Origin: Nanobdellota archaeon
GTDB taxonomy: Archaea > Nanobdellota > Nanobdellia > SCGC-AAA011-G17 > VGLX01
Length of the DNA: 12,841 nucleotides
Assembly: GCA_030691925.1 (NCBI GenBank)
Contig: JAUYDG010000122.1
Span: forward strand, 1-12,841
Direction of reading: 5' to 3'
Position numbers and translations under genes: made by a program. Under the pieces are notes generated by a model. That model was not told the origin of the DNA and made no database searches. It saw only the letters and a list, made by a program, of their open reading frames with translations. This document shows positions 6,699 through 12,841 of this stretch, in pieces (the stretch's first letter is position 1; each line of letters opens with the position of its first letter).

Positions 6699-7013
6699 AT
6701 GGGAATCAAAAAAGGAATAGGATGGTCAATAGCAGGAATATTGGCCTTTCAGTATGCTGCATATAAGCTAAACCAGCCAGGGCTAGGACAGCTTGTAAGC
6801 GACATGGTCCATTCTGGAGGCATAGGCGAGGGAATAGACACGATATTCAGATACATGTTCGACTTTTACGGCAGGGACATGTTCTACGACAAGTTCGCAG
6901 CGCTAGGCACAGCAGGGCAAGCAGCTATGTATGGCGGCTTAAGCAACATAGTGTATAACCTGTTCAAGAAACAAGAAAAACAGGAACCAGAAAAGCCAGA
7001 ACCTGAGAAATAA
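6699..7013 (+). CDS. Small membrane-associated protein of unknown function
   Basis: This 104-residue protein starts at ATG 6699, eight bases after GGGAG; TTG 6684 and GTG 6690 are in frame but lie on or before that site. A hydrophobic segment is present near the N-terminus (about 7-23, IGWSIAGILAF). The middle is small-residue and aromatic-rich, and a second weakly hydrophobic stretch (about 68-84, GTAGQAAMYGGLSN) precedes a Lys/Glu/Pro-rich tail with repeated EKPEPEK-like units. It has its own strong promoter and a T7 run right after the stop, so it is a single-gene unit, probably well expressed. No family is recognised. It diverges from another membrane protein gene, with which it may share regulation. 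Confidence 0.7.
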   Translation: MGIKKGIGWSIAGILAFQYAAYKLNQPGLGQLVSDMVHSGGIGEGIDTIFRYMFDFYGRDMFYDKFAALGTAGQAAMYGGLSNIVYNLFKKQEKQEPEKPEPEK

Positions 7014-7016
7014 AAC

Positions 7017-7023
7017 TTTTTTT
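7017..7023 (+). terminator. U-tract terminator of the small membrane protein gene
   Basis: Seven T begin four bases after the TAA stop at 7011-7013, which fits archaeal U-tract termination. Confidence 0.5.
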
Positions 7024-7070
7024 ATTGTTATAATTCTATAAACCTTTGTAACGCACGTAATCCAGTTACC

Positions 7071-7078
7071 TTTAAATA
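7071..7078 (+). promoter_or_regulatory. TATA box of the DGR-target-like gene
   Basis: TTTAAATA is centred about 27 bases before the ATG at 7102, which predicts a leaderless transcript starting close to the start codon. Confidence 0.5.
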
Positions 7079-7101
7079 CCTTTTTATCAACAGGGCAAGT
7101 G

Positions 7102-7782
7102 ATGAAACTGCCTAAACTTTTCGTACCAGAAAAGGATTTAGAAAATAGTATAGAGAGGCTGCTGAAGGAGCCTGTAAAAGTTCAGTCAAGGTATAAAGTA
7201 ATATGTGCTGTTACATTCGCGGAAGGTATTGCGAAGCTGAAAAAGCAGGGCAGAAAGCCTTTTACTTTTGCAGAGAATATCGAGGCGAGGATTGCTGATT
7301 ACGAAGCTAATGGCGATGATGCGGAATTGTTTAAGACTTGGTTTGCTTCTGTTACGGGCGTAGCTTACAAGGCTCGCAGCACTAAGTTTAAACTGGTTTT
7401 AAGGTCTGACAAGCTGGAAAACATTCCACAAGATTTCAACCAAAGTTTCATACCTGTTGATTATGATGCTGAGCAGGGCATAGAGCTTGACAGCTCAAAA
7501 GGCAAGTATGGCCAAGCTTTGACAAGAGAGGAAGCTAAGGATCATGAGTTCTGGATTGCAGTAATGGGTAGGGATAAGGAAAAACTTGCAAAATGTGTTG
7601 ATATATGGTTTGACAAAACTGAAAAAAATAAAGGAATGGGGGTCTACCTAAGAAGTAACACCGATAAGGATGAGTTACGGGCGCTCGCCCTCTACAGCGA
7701 CGACTATGACTACTCCGGCGCTTGTGTCTACGATGACCTAGGCTACAGCGCCCGTTTCGTCTCGGGTGCCCAACAAAAGTGA
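7102..7782 (+). CDS. Candidate variable protein of a diversity-generating retroelement
   Basis: This 226-residue protein starts at ATG 7102; a GTG immediately before it is an alternative. The predicted promoter makes it leaderless. The body (1-194) is a soluble alpha/beta-looking protein with stretches such as ELDSSKGKYGQ and KGMGVYLRSN that I associate, from memory only, with archaeal target proteins of diversity-generating retroelements. The last part (residues 195-223) changes character: in 29 codons, 27 end in C or T, while the rest of the gene favours A, T or G. The residues are mostly Tyr, Ser, Asp, Gly, Ala, Cys and Val. This is the pattern left when AAC/AAT codons of a template repeat are randomised at adenine and copied into a target, and the C-terminus is the usual place. 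GC-rich inverted repeats surround the stop codon. The reverse transcriptase and template are not in the window. The alternative is an ordinary hypothetical gene with a foreign 3' end. Confidence 0.6.
   Translation: MKLPKLFVPEKDLENSIERLLKEPVKVQSRYKVICAVTFAEGIAKLKKQGRKPFTFAENIEARIADYEANGDDAELFKTWFASVTGVAYKARSTKFKLVLRSDKLENIPQDFNQSFIPVDYDAEQGIELDSSKGKYGQALTREEAKDHEFWIAVMGRDKEKLAKCVDIWFDKTEKNKGMGVYLRSNTDKDELRALALYSDDYDYSGACVYDDLGYSARFVSGAQQK
7684..7770 (+). repeat. Putative DGR variable region with homing-site-like GC-rich end
   Basis: Twenty-nine codons, of which only CTA and TCG lack a third-position pyrimidine. The 3' end (7748-7769) is GC-rich and can form a seven-pair hairpin (GCGCCCG with CGGGTGC, one G-T pair, eight-base loop), where the initiation-of-mutagenic-homing site of a DGR would be expected. 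The boundaries are approximate because the template repeat is not available. Confidence 0.5.
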
Positions 7783-7797
7783 CCGCCGAAAGCGGCC
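7783..7797. promoter_or_regulatory. GC-rich hairpin directly after the stop codon
   Basis: Directly after the stop, CCGC and GCGG can pair around a CGAAA loop; alternatively GCCG and CGGC pair around AAAG. DGR targets often carry a hairpin or cruciform just downstream of the homing site. The stem here is only four pairs, shorter than the well-studied ones. No T-run follows, so it does not look like a terminator. Confidence 0.4.
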
Positions 7798-7820
7798 GCG
7801 CTCAAAATAACTAAAACAAA

Positions 7821-8984
7821 ATGAAGCTAAAACAAAAACCAGAAGACTTCCAAGTAGAAGAGCTGAATGAGCTAAAACCATCGAAGGAAGGAGAATACAA
7901 ACTATACTTACTGGAAAAGAAAAGCCTGGAAACCTTCTCACTGCTGAACTACCTCTCAAGAAAAAATAGGATACCAATCCAAGAATTTGGAATCGCAGGA
8001 CTGAAAGACAGGCATGCAATAACAAAACAATACCTAACAATACCAAAAATATACGAGATAAGCACACTAAAAGAGAACAACTTCAACCTAACATTCTTAG
8101 GGTACGTGCCTGAAAAACTTAAGCTGGGGGACCTTAAAGGCAATAAATTCGAAATCACGGTAAGAGATGTAAAAAAAGGAGAACTGGAAGGGGTATACAA
8201 AAAAGCGGAGACCATAGAACAAACAGGAGTACCAAATTACTTCGACTCACAAAGGTTCGGAAGCGCCATCAACAAAGAATTCATCGCAAAACACCTCATA
8301 AGAAAAGAATATGAGCAGGCAGTAAAAATATACCTGGCACAATCCACAAGATTCGAAAGCAGCAAGATCAAAAAAGAAAAAACGCAAATACTCCAGAACT
8401 GGAAAAACCTGGAAAAAACAGAGATAAAAAGCCCGACACTGAAGCCAGTCGTAGAAGAATATAAGAAAACCAAGAACTGGCTGGAAGCATACAAGCGAAT
8501 ACCTTCTAAGCTAAGGGAAATCATGATATCTGCATACCAGAGCTACTTGTGGAACGAATGCGTAAAAAGAGCGCTGATAGCCAAAATAGACAAGAAAAAA
8601 ATCTACACCATTGACTACAGCTTAGGCAAGCTGATATTCTACAAAAACCTTACTGAAAAAGAGGCAAGAAACATCCCGGAAACATTCAAGACAATAAACA
8701 AAAACACCAACTCCAAGGGCTTCGAACAGGACATAATAAATAATGTGCTAAACAAAGAAGGGATAACAATAAAAGAATTTGACATAAAAAAACAGACTGG
8801 GAACTTCTTCACAACATACGAAAGAAAAACACTGCTAAAACCAGCAAACTTCACAATATCACAGCCAAAAACAGACGAGATAAACGACAGAGGAAGAAAA
8901 AACAAATACAAAATCACATTATCATTCACGCTCCCAAAAGGAAGCTATGCGACCATGATCACAAAAAGAGTATTCAACCAATGA
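7821..8984 (+). CDS. truD: tRNA pseudouridine(13) synthase TruD family
   Basis: This 387-residue enzyme belongs to the TruD family, which converts uridine to pseudouridine at position 13 of tRNAs (and related sites) in the cytoplasm. Family motifs are clear: FQVEE near the N-terminus (10-14); GLKDRHAITKQ (60-70), with Asp63 as the catalytic aspartate; PNYFDSQRFG (138-147), the family NYFG.QRFG motif; SAYQSYLWNE in the second half; and a C-terminal LPKGSYATM. Length is normal for archaeal members, including the inserted TRUD domain. The start ATG 7821 has no obvious ribosome site and no TATA box at the right distance, so it may be read from the promoter of the preceding gene, 38 bases away. 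Its stop lies 15 bases from the converging RFC large-subunit gene. Codon use is strongly A-rich, like the rest of the window. Confidence 0.93.
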   Translation: MKLKQKPEDFQVEELNELKPSKEGEYKLYLLEKKSLETFSLLNYLSRKNRIPIQEFGIAGLKDRHAITKQYLTIPKIYEISTLKENNFNLTFLGYVPEKLKLGDLKGNKFEITVRDVKKGELEGVYKKAETIEQTGVPNYFDSQRFGSAINKEFIAKHLIRKEYEQAVKIYLAQSTRFESSKIKKEKTQILQNWKNLEKTEIKSPTLKPVVEEYKKTKNWLEAYKRIPSKLREIMISAYQSYLWNECVKRALIAKIDKKKIYTIDYSLGKLIFYKNLTEKEARNIPETFKTINKNTNSKGFEQDIINNVLNKEGITIKEFDIKKQTGNFFTTYERKTLLKPANFTISQPKTDEINDRGRKNKYKITLSFTLPKGSYATMITKRVFNQ

Positions 8985-8999
8985 AACTGCGAGATAAGT

Positions 9000-10181
9000 T
9001 CAAGAACTAAGCCATTCAACCTCTTCCTCATCCAAGCCAAGCTCCTCGATAATATCCCCGCCTTTTCTCTTCTTAAATATGAACTCAAGATAAGGCAAGG
9101 TGTCGCGCAAAACCCTCCTGGTAGAAGTATGGGTATTCCTTGCTATCTTCTCAGCAATGCTCTTCTTCTTGGCATTCCTCATCTTCGCCTTCCAAATCTT
9201 AAGAATCCTTGAGGTTGGCTTGTAGCTTACAAGATCGTCAGACTTATTTTTTTTGGAAACTGCTACGCCTGCAGTTAATAAGTCATTAACATAAACCAAA
9301 AACCTCCAATACTGCCACCTAGTAATCCTACCTTTGAAAACATCCGCCTTAGAGACATAATTATAAGAGCTTATCAAATCCTGGCCATGGTATTCCCTTG
9401 GAAGATTCTCATCAAGCCAAAGCAAACACTCATCAAGATTTAAATCAGTCTTATCAAAAGCATTCAGAACGTTTTCAGGACTCCTGCTTTTGAAGATAAG
9501 CTTCAAGGCGTTTATTATAGACTCCTTCTTCTCCCTCTCGCCAAGATCCTCCAGGCTGTCCAAGACCTTTTTAGTAGCACAGATAATCTGAAGGTCATTT
9601 ACGGCCGCCCTGGCATCGCCGCCAGAACGCCTGGCAAGGTCATTCAAAATATTCTCGTCATATCTTATGCTCTCGCCTTCACAAACCTTCTTCAGAATAT
9701 TAAAAACAGAATGATGTGACAGCACAGGAAACTCCACCAGCTTGCATGACCTTCTCAGCGGGGAGATTTTTTGCTCATAAGGGTCTTCGGCAGTGAGCAC
9801 AATAGGGAACCTGCTCTCAGACAGAACCTTTGCCAAAGCCTGCACGCAGCCACGATCCCCAGGCCCTGACAAAGCATCCACCTCGTCAAGGAATATGAGC
9901 TTTTTCCTGTTGAACAGGCTCATCTGTTTAGAAGACTCGCCGACAACACTGTTAAGCTTATCTTTGTTCCGGACATCGGAAGCGTTAAGCTCTAAAATCT
10001 CAAGATCCAGGTCATTAGCCATAGCATAAACTGCGCAGGTTTTGCCAGTTCCAGTCTTGCCGTAAACTAGTGCAGCGCCCTTTTTGTAGCCCTGTACAAA
10101 CGCCTTTAGCTTGGAAACTGCCTCATCCTGGCCCTCTACCTCTTTCAAAGTCTTAGGCTTATACTTCTCAACCCATAACAT
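9000..10181 (-). CDS. rfcL: Replication factor C large subunit
   Basis: This 393-residue AAA+ ATPase is the large subunit of the archaeal clamp loader, which opens and loads the PCNA ring on primed DNA. The N-terminus MLWVEKYKPKTL is typical. Walker A is GKTGTGKT (41-48), Walker B is LIFLDEVD (95-102), sensor 1 lies around VLTAED (128-133), and sensor 2 is SGGDARAAVNDLQ (186-198). LRRSC (142-146) stands where small subunits have the SRC arginine finger, as expected for a large subunit. The start is ATG 10181, nine bases after GGTGA (10191-10195); an upstream in-frame TTG is less likely. It overlaps the coiled-coil gene by 14 bases. The C-terminus ends GLDEEEVEWLSS and shows no QxxLxxFF PCNA-binding peptide, which many archaeal large subunits carry, so this one is on the short side. 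Confidence 0.92.
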   Translation of the reverse strand: MLWVEKYKPKTLKEVEGQDEAVSKLKAFVQGYKKGAALVYGKTGTGKTCAVYAMANDLDLEILELNASDVRNKDKLNSVVGESSKQMSLFNRKKLIFLDEVDALSGPGDRGCVQALAKVLSESRFPIVLTAEDPYEQKISPLRRSCKLVEFPVLSHHSVFNILKKVCEGESIRYDENILNDLARRSGGDARAAVNDLQIICATKKVLDSLEDLGEREKKESIINALKLIFKSRSPENVLNAFDKTDLNLDECLLWLDENLPREYHGQDLISSYNYVSKADVFKGRITRWQYWRFLVYVNDLLTAGVAVSKKNKSDDLVSYKPTSRILKIWKAKMRNAKKKSIAEKIARNTHTSTRRVLRDTLPYLEFIFKKRKGGDIIEELGLDEEEVEWLSS

Positions 10182-11388
10182 TTTCAATCTTCACCTTACA
10201 GCTGAAAACTTCATCAAGCCTTTTTTCCAGCTTACCAAGCTCGTCTTCTATATCCACATCTTTTATTTTATTCATCTCCCTTCTGATATCTTCTATCTTA
10301 GAATTACTGGCATTAATCTCCTTCTTCAGCTCTTCGATTTCTTTTAAAACCGTGTTGGCTTTTATCTCTTCTTTAATAGAATCTAACTTTTTCTTTAACA
10401 AGGCATGCTCTTTAACAAATTCTTTTAAGAAATTTTCATCCAAACTGTCTAAACTCTCTGTGGCTTTTTTCTTCTTGTCTTCCTTCAGGTCTATCTTGTC
10501 TTCCTCGATCATGCTCCTGATATCTTTAAGAAATTTTAAGATTTCAAAATCACGGTCATTAAGCAAAGCGTCAACAGGCCGTTCAACATAATTATTAACC
10601 TTTTTGATGAAACACATGTTGTTATACTTCTTAAGCGCTTTCTGGAGCGGGGAAAATAAGCATATCATCTTGCCTTCTAATTCCATTAAGCTGCCGGACA
10701 CTTTTTTTTCTTCAGAGGACAATATTTCCAAATCCTTTGCCTTTTTACTCGCTTTAAGCCTCTCGATATCCCCATTCAGCTTTTCGATAAGGGCTATGAG
10801 CTCTTCTTCCTTCTTCTTAAGCCCCTCCCTAATCTTAAGGTTCCTGCCCTTGTTCTCGAAACTGTTCCTGATAAAACCCGCTTTTTCCTTTATTTCTGCT
10901 ATTCCTTTTATTTTATTGGTGTGGTTTTTTATCTCTTTTACGAGCAGTTCAAGCTGTTTCACGCTTTTGGCAACGTCTTCCAGTTCTTTGCCAACAAGCT
11001 CTTTTATTATCTGGAAGTTCCTAAAAGTGCGCTTGTTTAAATCTTCAAACTCCTTATCAAAAGACTGGCAAAAAGTTTCTAGGCTAACAGCATCAATACC
11101 TTCAGGGGGATTAACCTTTTTAAGGAAAAGGCTGAGTGCGTTGATATAAGCTGGGAGATTGCCTTGGACAATCCTTCTAACCCTGTCCTCGACCTTTGCA
11201 TGGCTTAGGTCTACGCAGCCCAAAACTTTCAGGTTTTCTGATATCTCATTTTTCAGGTGCTCAACTTCCCGGAACTTCTCTTTTAGCTTAGGCAGCTCTT
11301 TATTATTATTGTCCAGCCATTTGTTTATCTCTGAAAACTTAACGAGCTCTTCCTTGGGCTTAAAGATATTTTTAAAAAATCCTATCAT
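10168..11388 (-). CDS. Coiled-coil protein of unknown function in the RFC operon
   Basis: This 406-residue protein lacks a recognised catalytic domain. The N-terminus (MIGFFKNIFKPKEEL) could form a short amphipathic helix able to touch a membrane. Residues about 20-55, 125-240 and 330-400 are rich in Lys, Glu and Leu with heptad-like spacing, indicating long coiled coils. A less charged part (about 245-290) contains CLFSPLQKALKKYN. Its start overlaps the phosphatase stop as ATGA and its end overlaps rfcL by 14 bases, so it is made together with the clamp-loader genes. Coiled-coil proteins of this kind can be structural or segregation partners, but no role can be assigned from the sequence; similarity to SMC-like proteins would be due to composition alone. 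Confidence 0.82.
   Translation of the reverse strand: MIGFFKNIFKPKEELVKFSEINKWLDNNNKELPKLKEKFREVEHLKNEISENLKVLGCVDLSHAKVEDRVRRIVQGNLPAYINALSLFLKKVNPPEGIDAVSLETFCQSFDKEFEDLNKRTFRNFQIIKELVGKELEDVAKSVKQLELLVKEIKNHTNKIKGIAEIKEKAGFIRNSFENKGRNLKIREGLKKKEEELIALIEKLNGDIERLKASKKAKDLEILSSEEKKVSGSLMELEGKMICLFSPLQKALKKYNNMCFIKKVNNYVERPVDALLNDRDFEILKFLKDIRSMIEEDKIDLKEDKKKKATESLDSLDENFLKEFVKEHALLKKKLDSIKEEIKANTVLKEIEELKKEINASNSKIEDIRREMNKIKDVDIEDELGKLEKRLDEVFSCKVKIENVMG
10191..10195 (-). promoter_or_regulatory. Shine-Dalgarno site of rfcL
   Basis: The minus strand reads GGTGA nine bases before ATG 10181, within the coiled-coil gene. It favours that start over the in-frame TTG at 10187. Confidence 0.6.
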
Positions 11389-12137
11389 CCCATCAACTCC
11401 AAAGCATCTTTATGGCACGTTTTGTTGCCAGCAATGATATTAGGATTCCCTAGCTTCCAAGGAATGCCGGAATAATCAGTTACTACACCACCTGCCTCCT
11501 TTATCATGATGACTCCTGCTGCAACATCCCAGTCCTTATTGCTCTTGCTGAGCATCACGCCAAAAGTGTTCTTCAACACGCCAGCAAGGTTGAACACTGC
11601 GCAGCCGTTGACCCTTATCTCAAAACATTTACTAAAAAATTTTAAAGCCTCTGCTTGAGCATCCCCAGAATTAGACCGGAAATACCAGCTGCTAAAACTA
11701 ACCAAGCTTTCTTTCAAAGGCTTGTCCTTGATGAGCATCTTTTTTCCGTTAAGAAAACAACCCTTCCCCCTTTCTGCAGAGTACAGCTCTTTCAAAATGG
11801 GGAGGTAAATCACCCCGGCAATAGGCTCATTCTTGTATGCTAAGCCGATAGAAACCCCAAAAATAGGCGACTTGAAAAAATAATTATGCGTGCCATCCAG
11901 GGGGTCTATGATCCACTTGTAATCTGAATCCTTATGGTCATCGCCCTCTTCTTCACCAACAATACTGTGGTCAGGATGTTTTGCGAGTATTATCTCCCTG
12001 ATCTTTTTCTCGCAGGCGGAATCCACCTCTGTAACCAGGCTTTTATCCTGCTTTACACTAACACTTTCTATCTTACAATAATTCTCTACCAGTATTTTGC
12101 CAGCCGCTTTTGCAGCCTTTATAGCAGTCCTTATCAT
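11385..12137 (-). CDS. Inositol-monophosphatase family phosphatase (IMPase/FBPase)
   Basis: This 250-residue, Mg-dependent sugar-phosphate phosphatase is of the inositol monophosphatase family. Archaeal members often hydrolyse both inositol 1-phosphate and fructose 1,6-bisphosphate. Metal ligands are in place: Glu62 in GEEE (61-64), Asp78 and Asp81 in WIIDPLDGTHNY (75-86), and Asp204 in WDVAAGVIMIKEAGG (203-217). Length is normal. The start ATG 12137 overlaps the stop of the RFC small-subunit gene as ATGA, and its own stop overlaps the coiled-coil gene in the same way, so it is translated within the clamp-loader operon. Substrate choice between inositol phosphate (lipid or solute synthesis) and fructose bisphosphate (gluconeogenesis) cannot be decided from the sequence. 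Confidence 0.9.
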   Translation of the reverse strand: MIRTAIKAAKAAGKILVENYCKIESVSVKQDKSLVTEVDSACEKKIREIILAKHPDHSIVGEEEGDDHKDSDYKWIIDPLDGTHNYFFKSPIFGVSIGLAYKNEPIAGVIYLPILKELYSAERGKGCFLNGKKMLIKDKPLKESLVSFSSWYFRSNSGDAQAEALKFFSKCFEIRVNGCAVFNLAGVLKNTFGVMLSKSNKDWDVAAGVIMIKEAGGVVTDYSGIPWKLGNPNIIAGNKTCHKDALELMG

Positions 12138-12841
12138 GTTAGAATGAAATTTGACAACAACGCTTCAAGTTGTATGAACTCATCAGCGCCTTCCACCATC
12201 CTGAACTCGATATCACCGCATTTATCAACCAATTGGACCTTCTTCTCATCAGATATCTTAAGGTTCCATATCTCTCTCTGTATCTGCTTAATAATATCCA
12301 ATCCGGAAAGGCCGTGCTGGAGCATAGTATCCAAAAGCTTCTCCCTCGCCTTAATAAAATCGCCTTTAACAGCAGTTTCAAGAACATCCTTTATCTCTTT
12401 AGGCCTGGCAGCGCTTACTAAACCGTAGATAAGGTCCTCTGTTATGCTCTTGTTGATTGCTGCGCAGCTCTGCAATATGTTCTTCATCCTCCTAGCATCA
12501 CCATCGCAGACTTCGTATAAAGCGTCTATAGCATGCCTGTCTATCTTAAGCTTCTCATTTTTCGCGACAAGATCCAGTATCTCTTCAAAATCTGACTTGT
12601 CCAAAGGCTTGAACCTGAACACTGTGCACCTGCTCTGTATAGGGTCGATAATCTTGCTGCTGTAATTGCATGAAAGAATAAAACGCGTACTAGAAGTATA
12701 GTTCTCCATAGTCCTCCTCAGAGCCTGCTGCGCCTCCTTGGTTAGGCTGTCACATTCGTCGAGAAAAATTATTTTAAAAGGCACATCGCCAAAAGCCTTA
12801 AGCCTGGCAAAATCTTTTATCGTGTTCCTCACAACGTCGAT
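12134..12841 (-). CDS. rfcS: Replication factor C small subunit, N-terminus cut by window edge
   Basis: The frame runs to the last base, so the first part, including Walker A, is outside; 235 codons are visible, beginning IDVVRNTIKDFAR. A GTG at 12832 is the internal valine of that stretch, not the start. Walker B is IIFLDECD (visible 24-31), followed by SLTKEAQQALRRTMENY, sensor 1 at FILSCNY and the SRC arginine-finger motif (70-72) that identifies the small subunit. CDGDARRMKN is sensor 2, and the C-terminal collar domain is complete. Four small subunits plus one large subunit form the archaeal clamp loader. This gene leads the visible part of the operon and overlaps the phosphatase gene as ATGA. 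Walker B reads DECD rather than DEAD, a tolerated variation. Confidence 0.93.
   Translation of the reverse strand: MDVVRNTIKDFARLKAFGDVPFKIIFLDECDSLTKEAQQALRRTMENYTSSTRFILSCNYSSKIIDPIQSRCTVFRFKPLDKSDFEEILDLVAKNEKLKIDRHAIDALYEVCDGDARRMKNILQSCAAINKSITEDLIYGLVSAARPKEIKDVLETAVKGDFIKAREKLLDTMLQHGLSGLDIIKQIQREIWNLKISDEKKVQLVDKCGDIEFRMVEGADEFIQLEALLSNFILT

Noticed and set aside
7783..7795. Hairpin after the DGR-like gene as an intrinsic terminator
   Set aside because: No T-run follows it, and archaeal termination relies on U-tracts; truD may be read through it.
10604..11149. 181-codon plus-strand open frame opposite the coiled-coil gene
   Set aside because: Its Ser/Phe/Leu-rich product is the mirror of a Lys/Glu-rich coiled coil on the other strand; it has no ribosome site or family motif.
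1..12841. A DGR reverse transcriptase or template repeat inside the window
   Set aside because: No protein with reverse-transcriptase motifs such as YxDD in a palm domain was seen, and I found no second copy of the GC-rich end of the variable stretch on either strand by eye.

Overview
The window looks like part of an archaeal genome, most plausibly a DPANN-type lineage (this is inference). It carries the archaeal clamp-loader genes for both RFC subunits, a TruD-family pseudouridine synthase, archaeal BRE/TATA promoters, two apparently leaderless genes and tightly packed A-rich genes with ATGA overlaps. There is no rRNA or tRNA gene, no CRISPR array and no transposase.

Region 1 (1-5789, + strand) is one tightly overlapped operon of six genes. 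It begins with a 5'-truncated protein carrying an E2-like His-Pro...Cys motif, followed by a 472-residue double-domain E1/ThiF-like adenylating enzyme and a JAMM/MPN (JAB) metalloprotease fused to a transmembrane segment and a LysM domain. After these come an Lrp/AsnC-type regulator, a helical protein of unknown function and a small two-segment membrane protein. E2-like, E1-like and JAB genes in a row are the core of a ubiquitin-like conjugation and removal system. The ubiquitin-like modifier itself is not visible and would be expected before position 1. The membrane anchor and LysM on the JAB protein would place at least part of this system at the cell envelope.

Region 2 (5790-7023) holds two divergently transcribed genes of unknown function. 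A signal-peptide multi-pass membrane protein with a Gly-rich tail lies on the minus strand, and a small membrane protein lies on the plus strand. Each has its own TATA box, and a perfect palindrome sits at the start point of the minus-strand gene.

Region 3 (7065-7820) contains a leaderless gene with an abrupt composition change at its 3' end: 27 of the last 29 codons before the Gln-Gln-Lys tail end in a pyrimidine. This is followed by GC-rich hairpins around the stop codon. It is the expected appearance of the variable region of a diversity-generating retroelement (DGR) target protein. No reverse transcriptase or template repeat is in the window, so they would have to lie elsewhere.

Region 4 (7821-12841) is housekeeping: TruD on the plus strand, then a minus-strand operon of RFC small subunit (truncated by the window end), an inositol-monophosphatase-family enzyme, a long coiled-coil protein and RFC large subunit, joined by 4- to 14-base overlaps.
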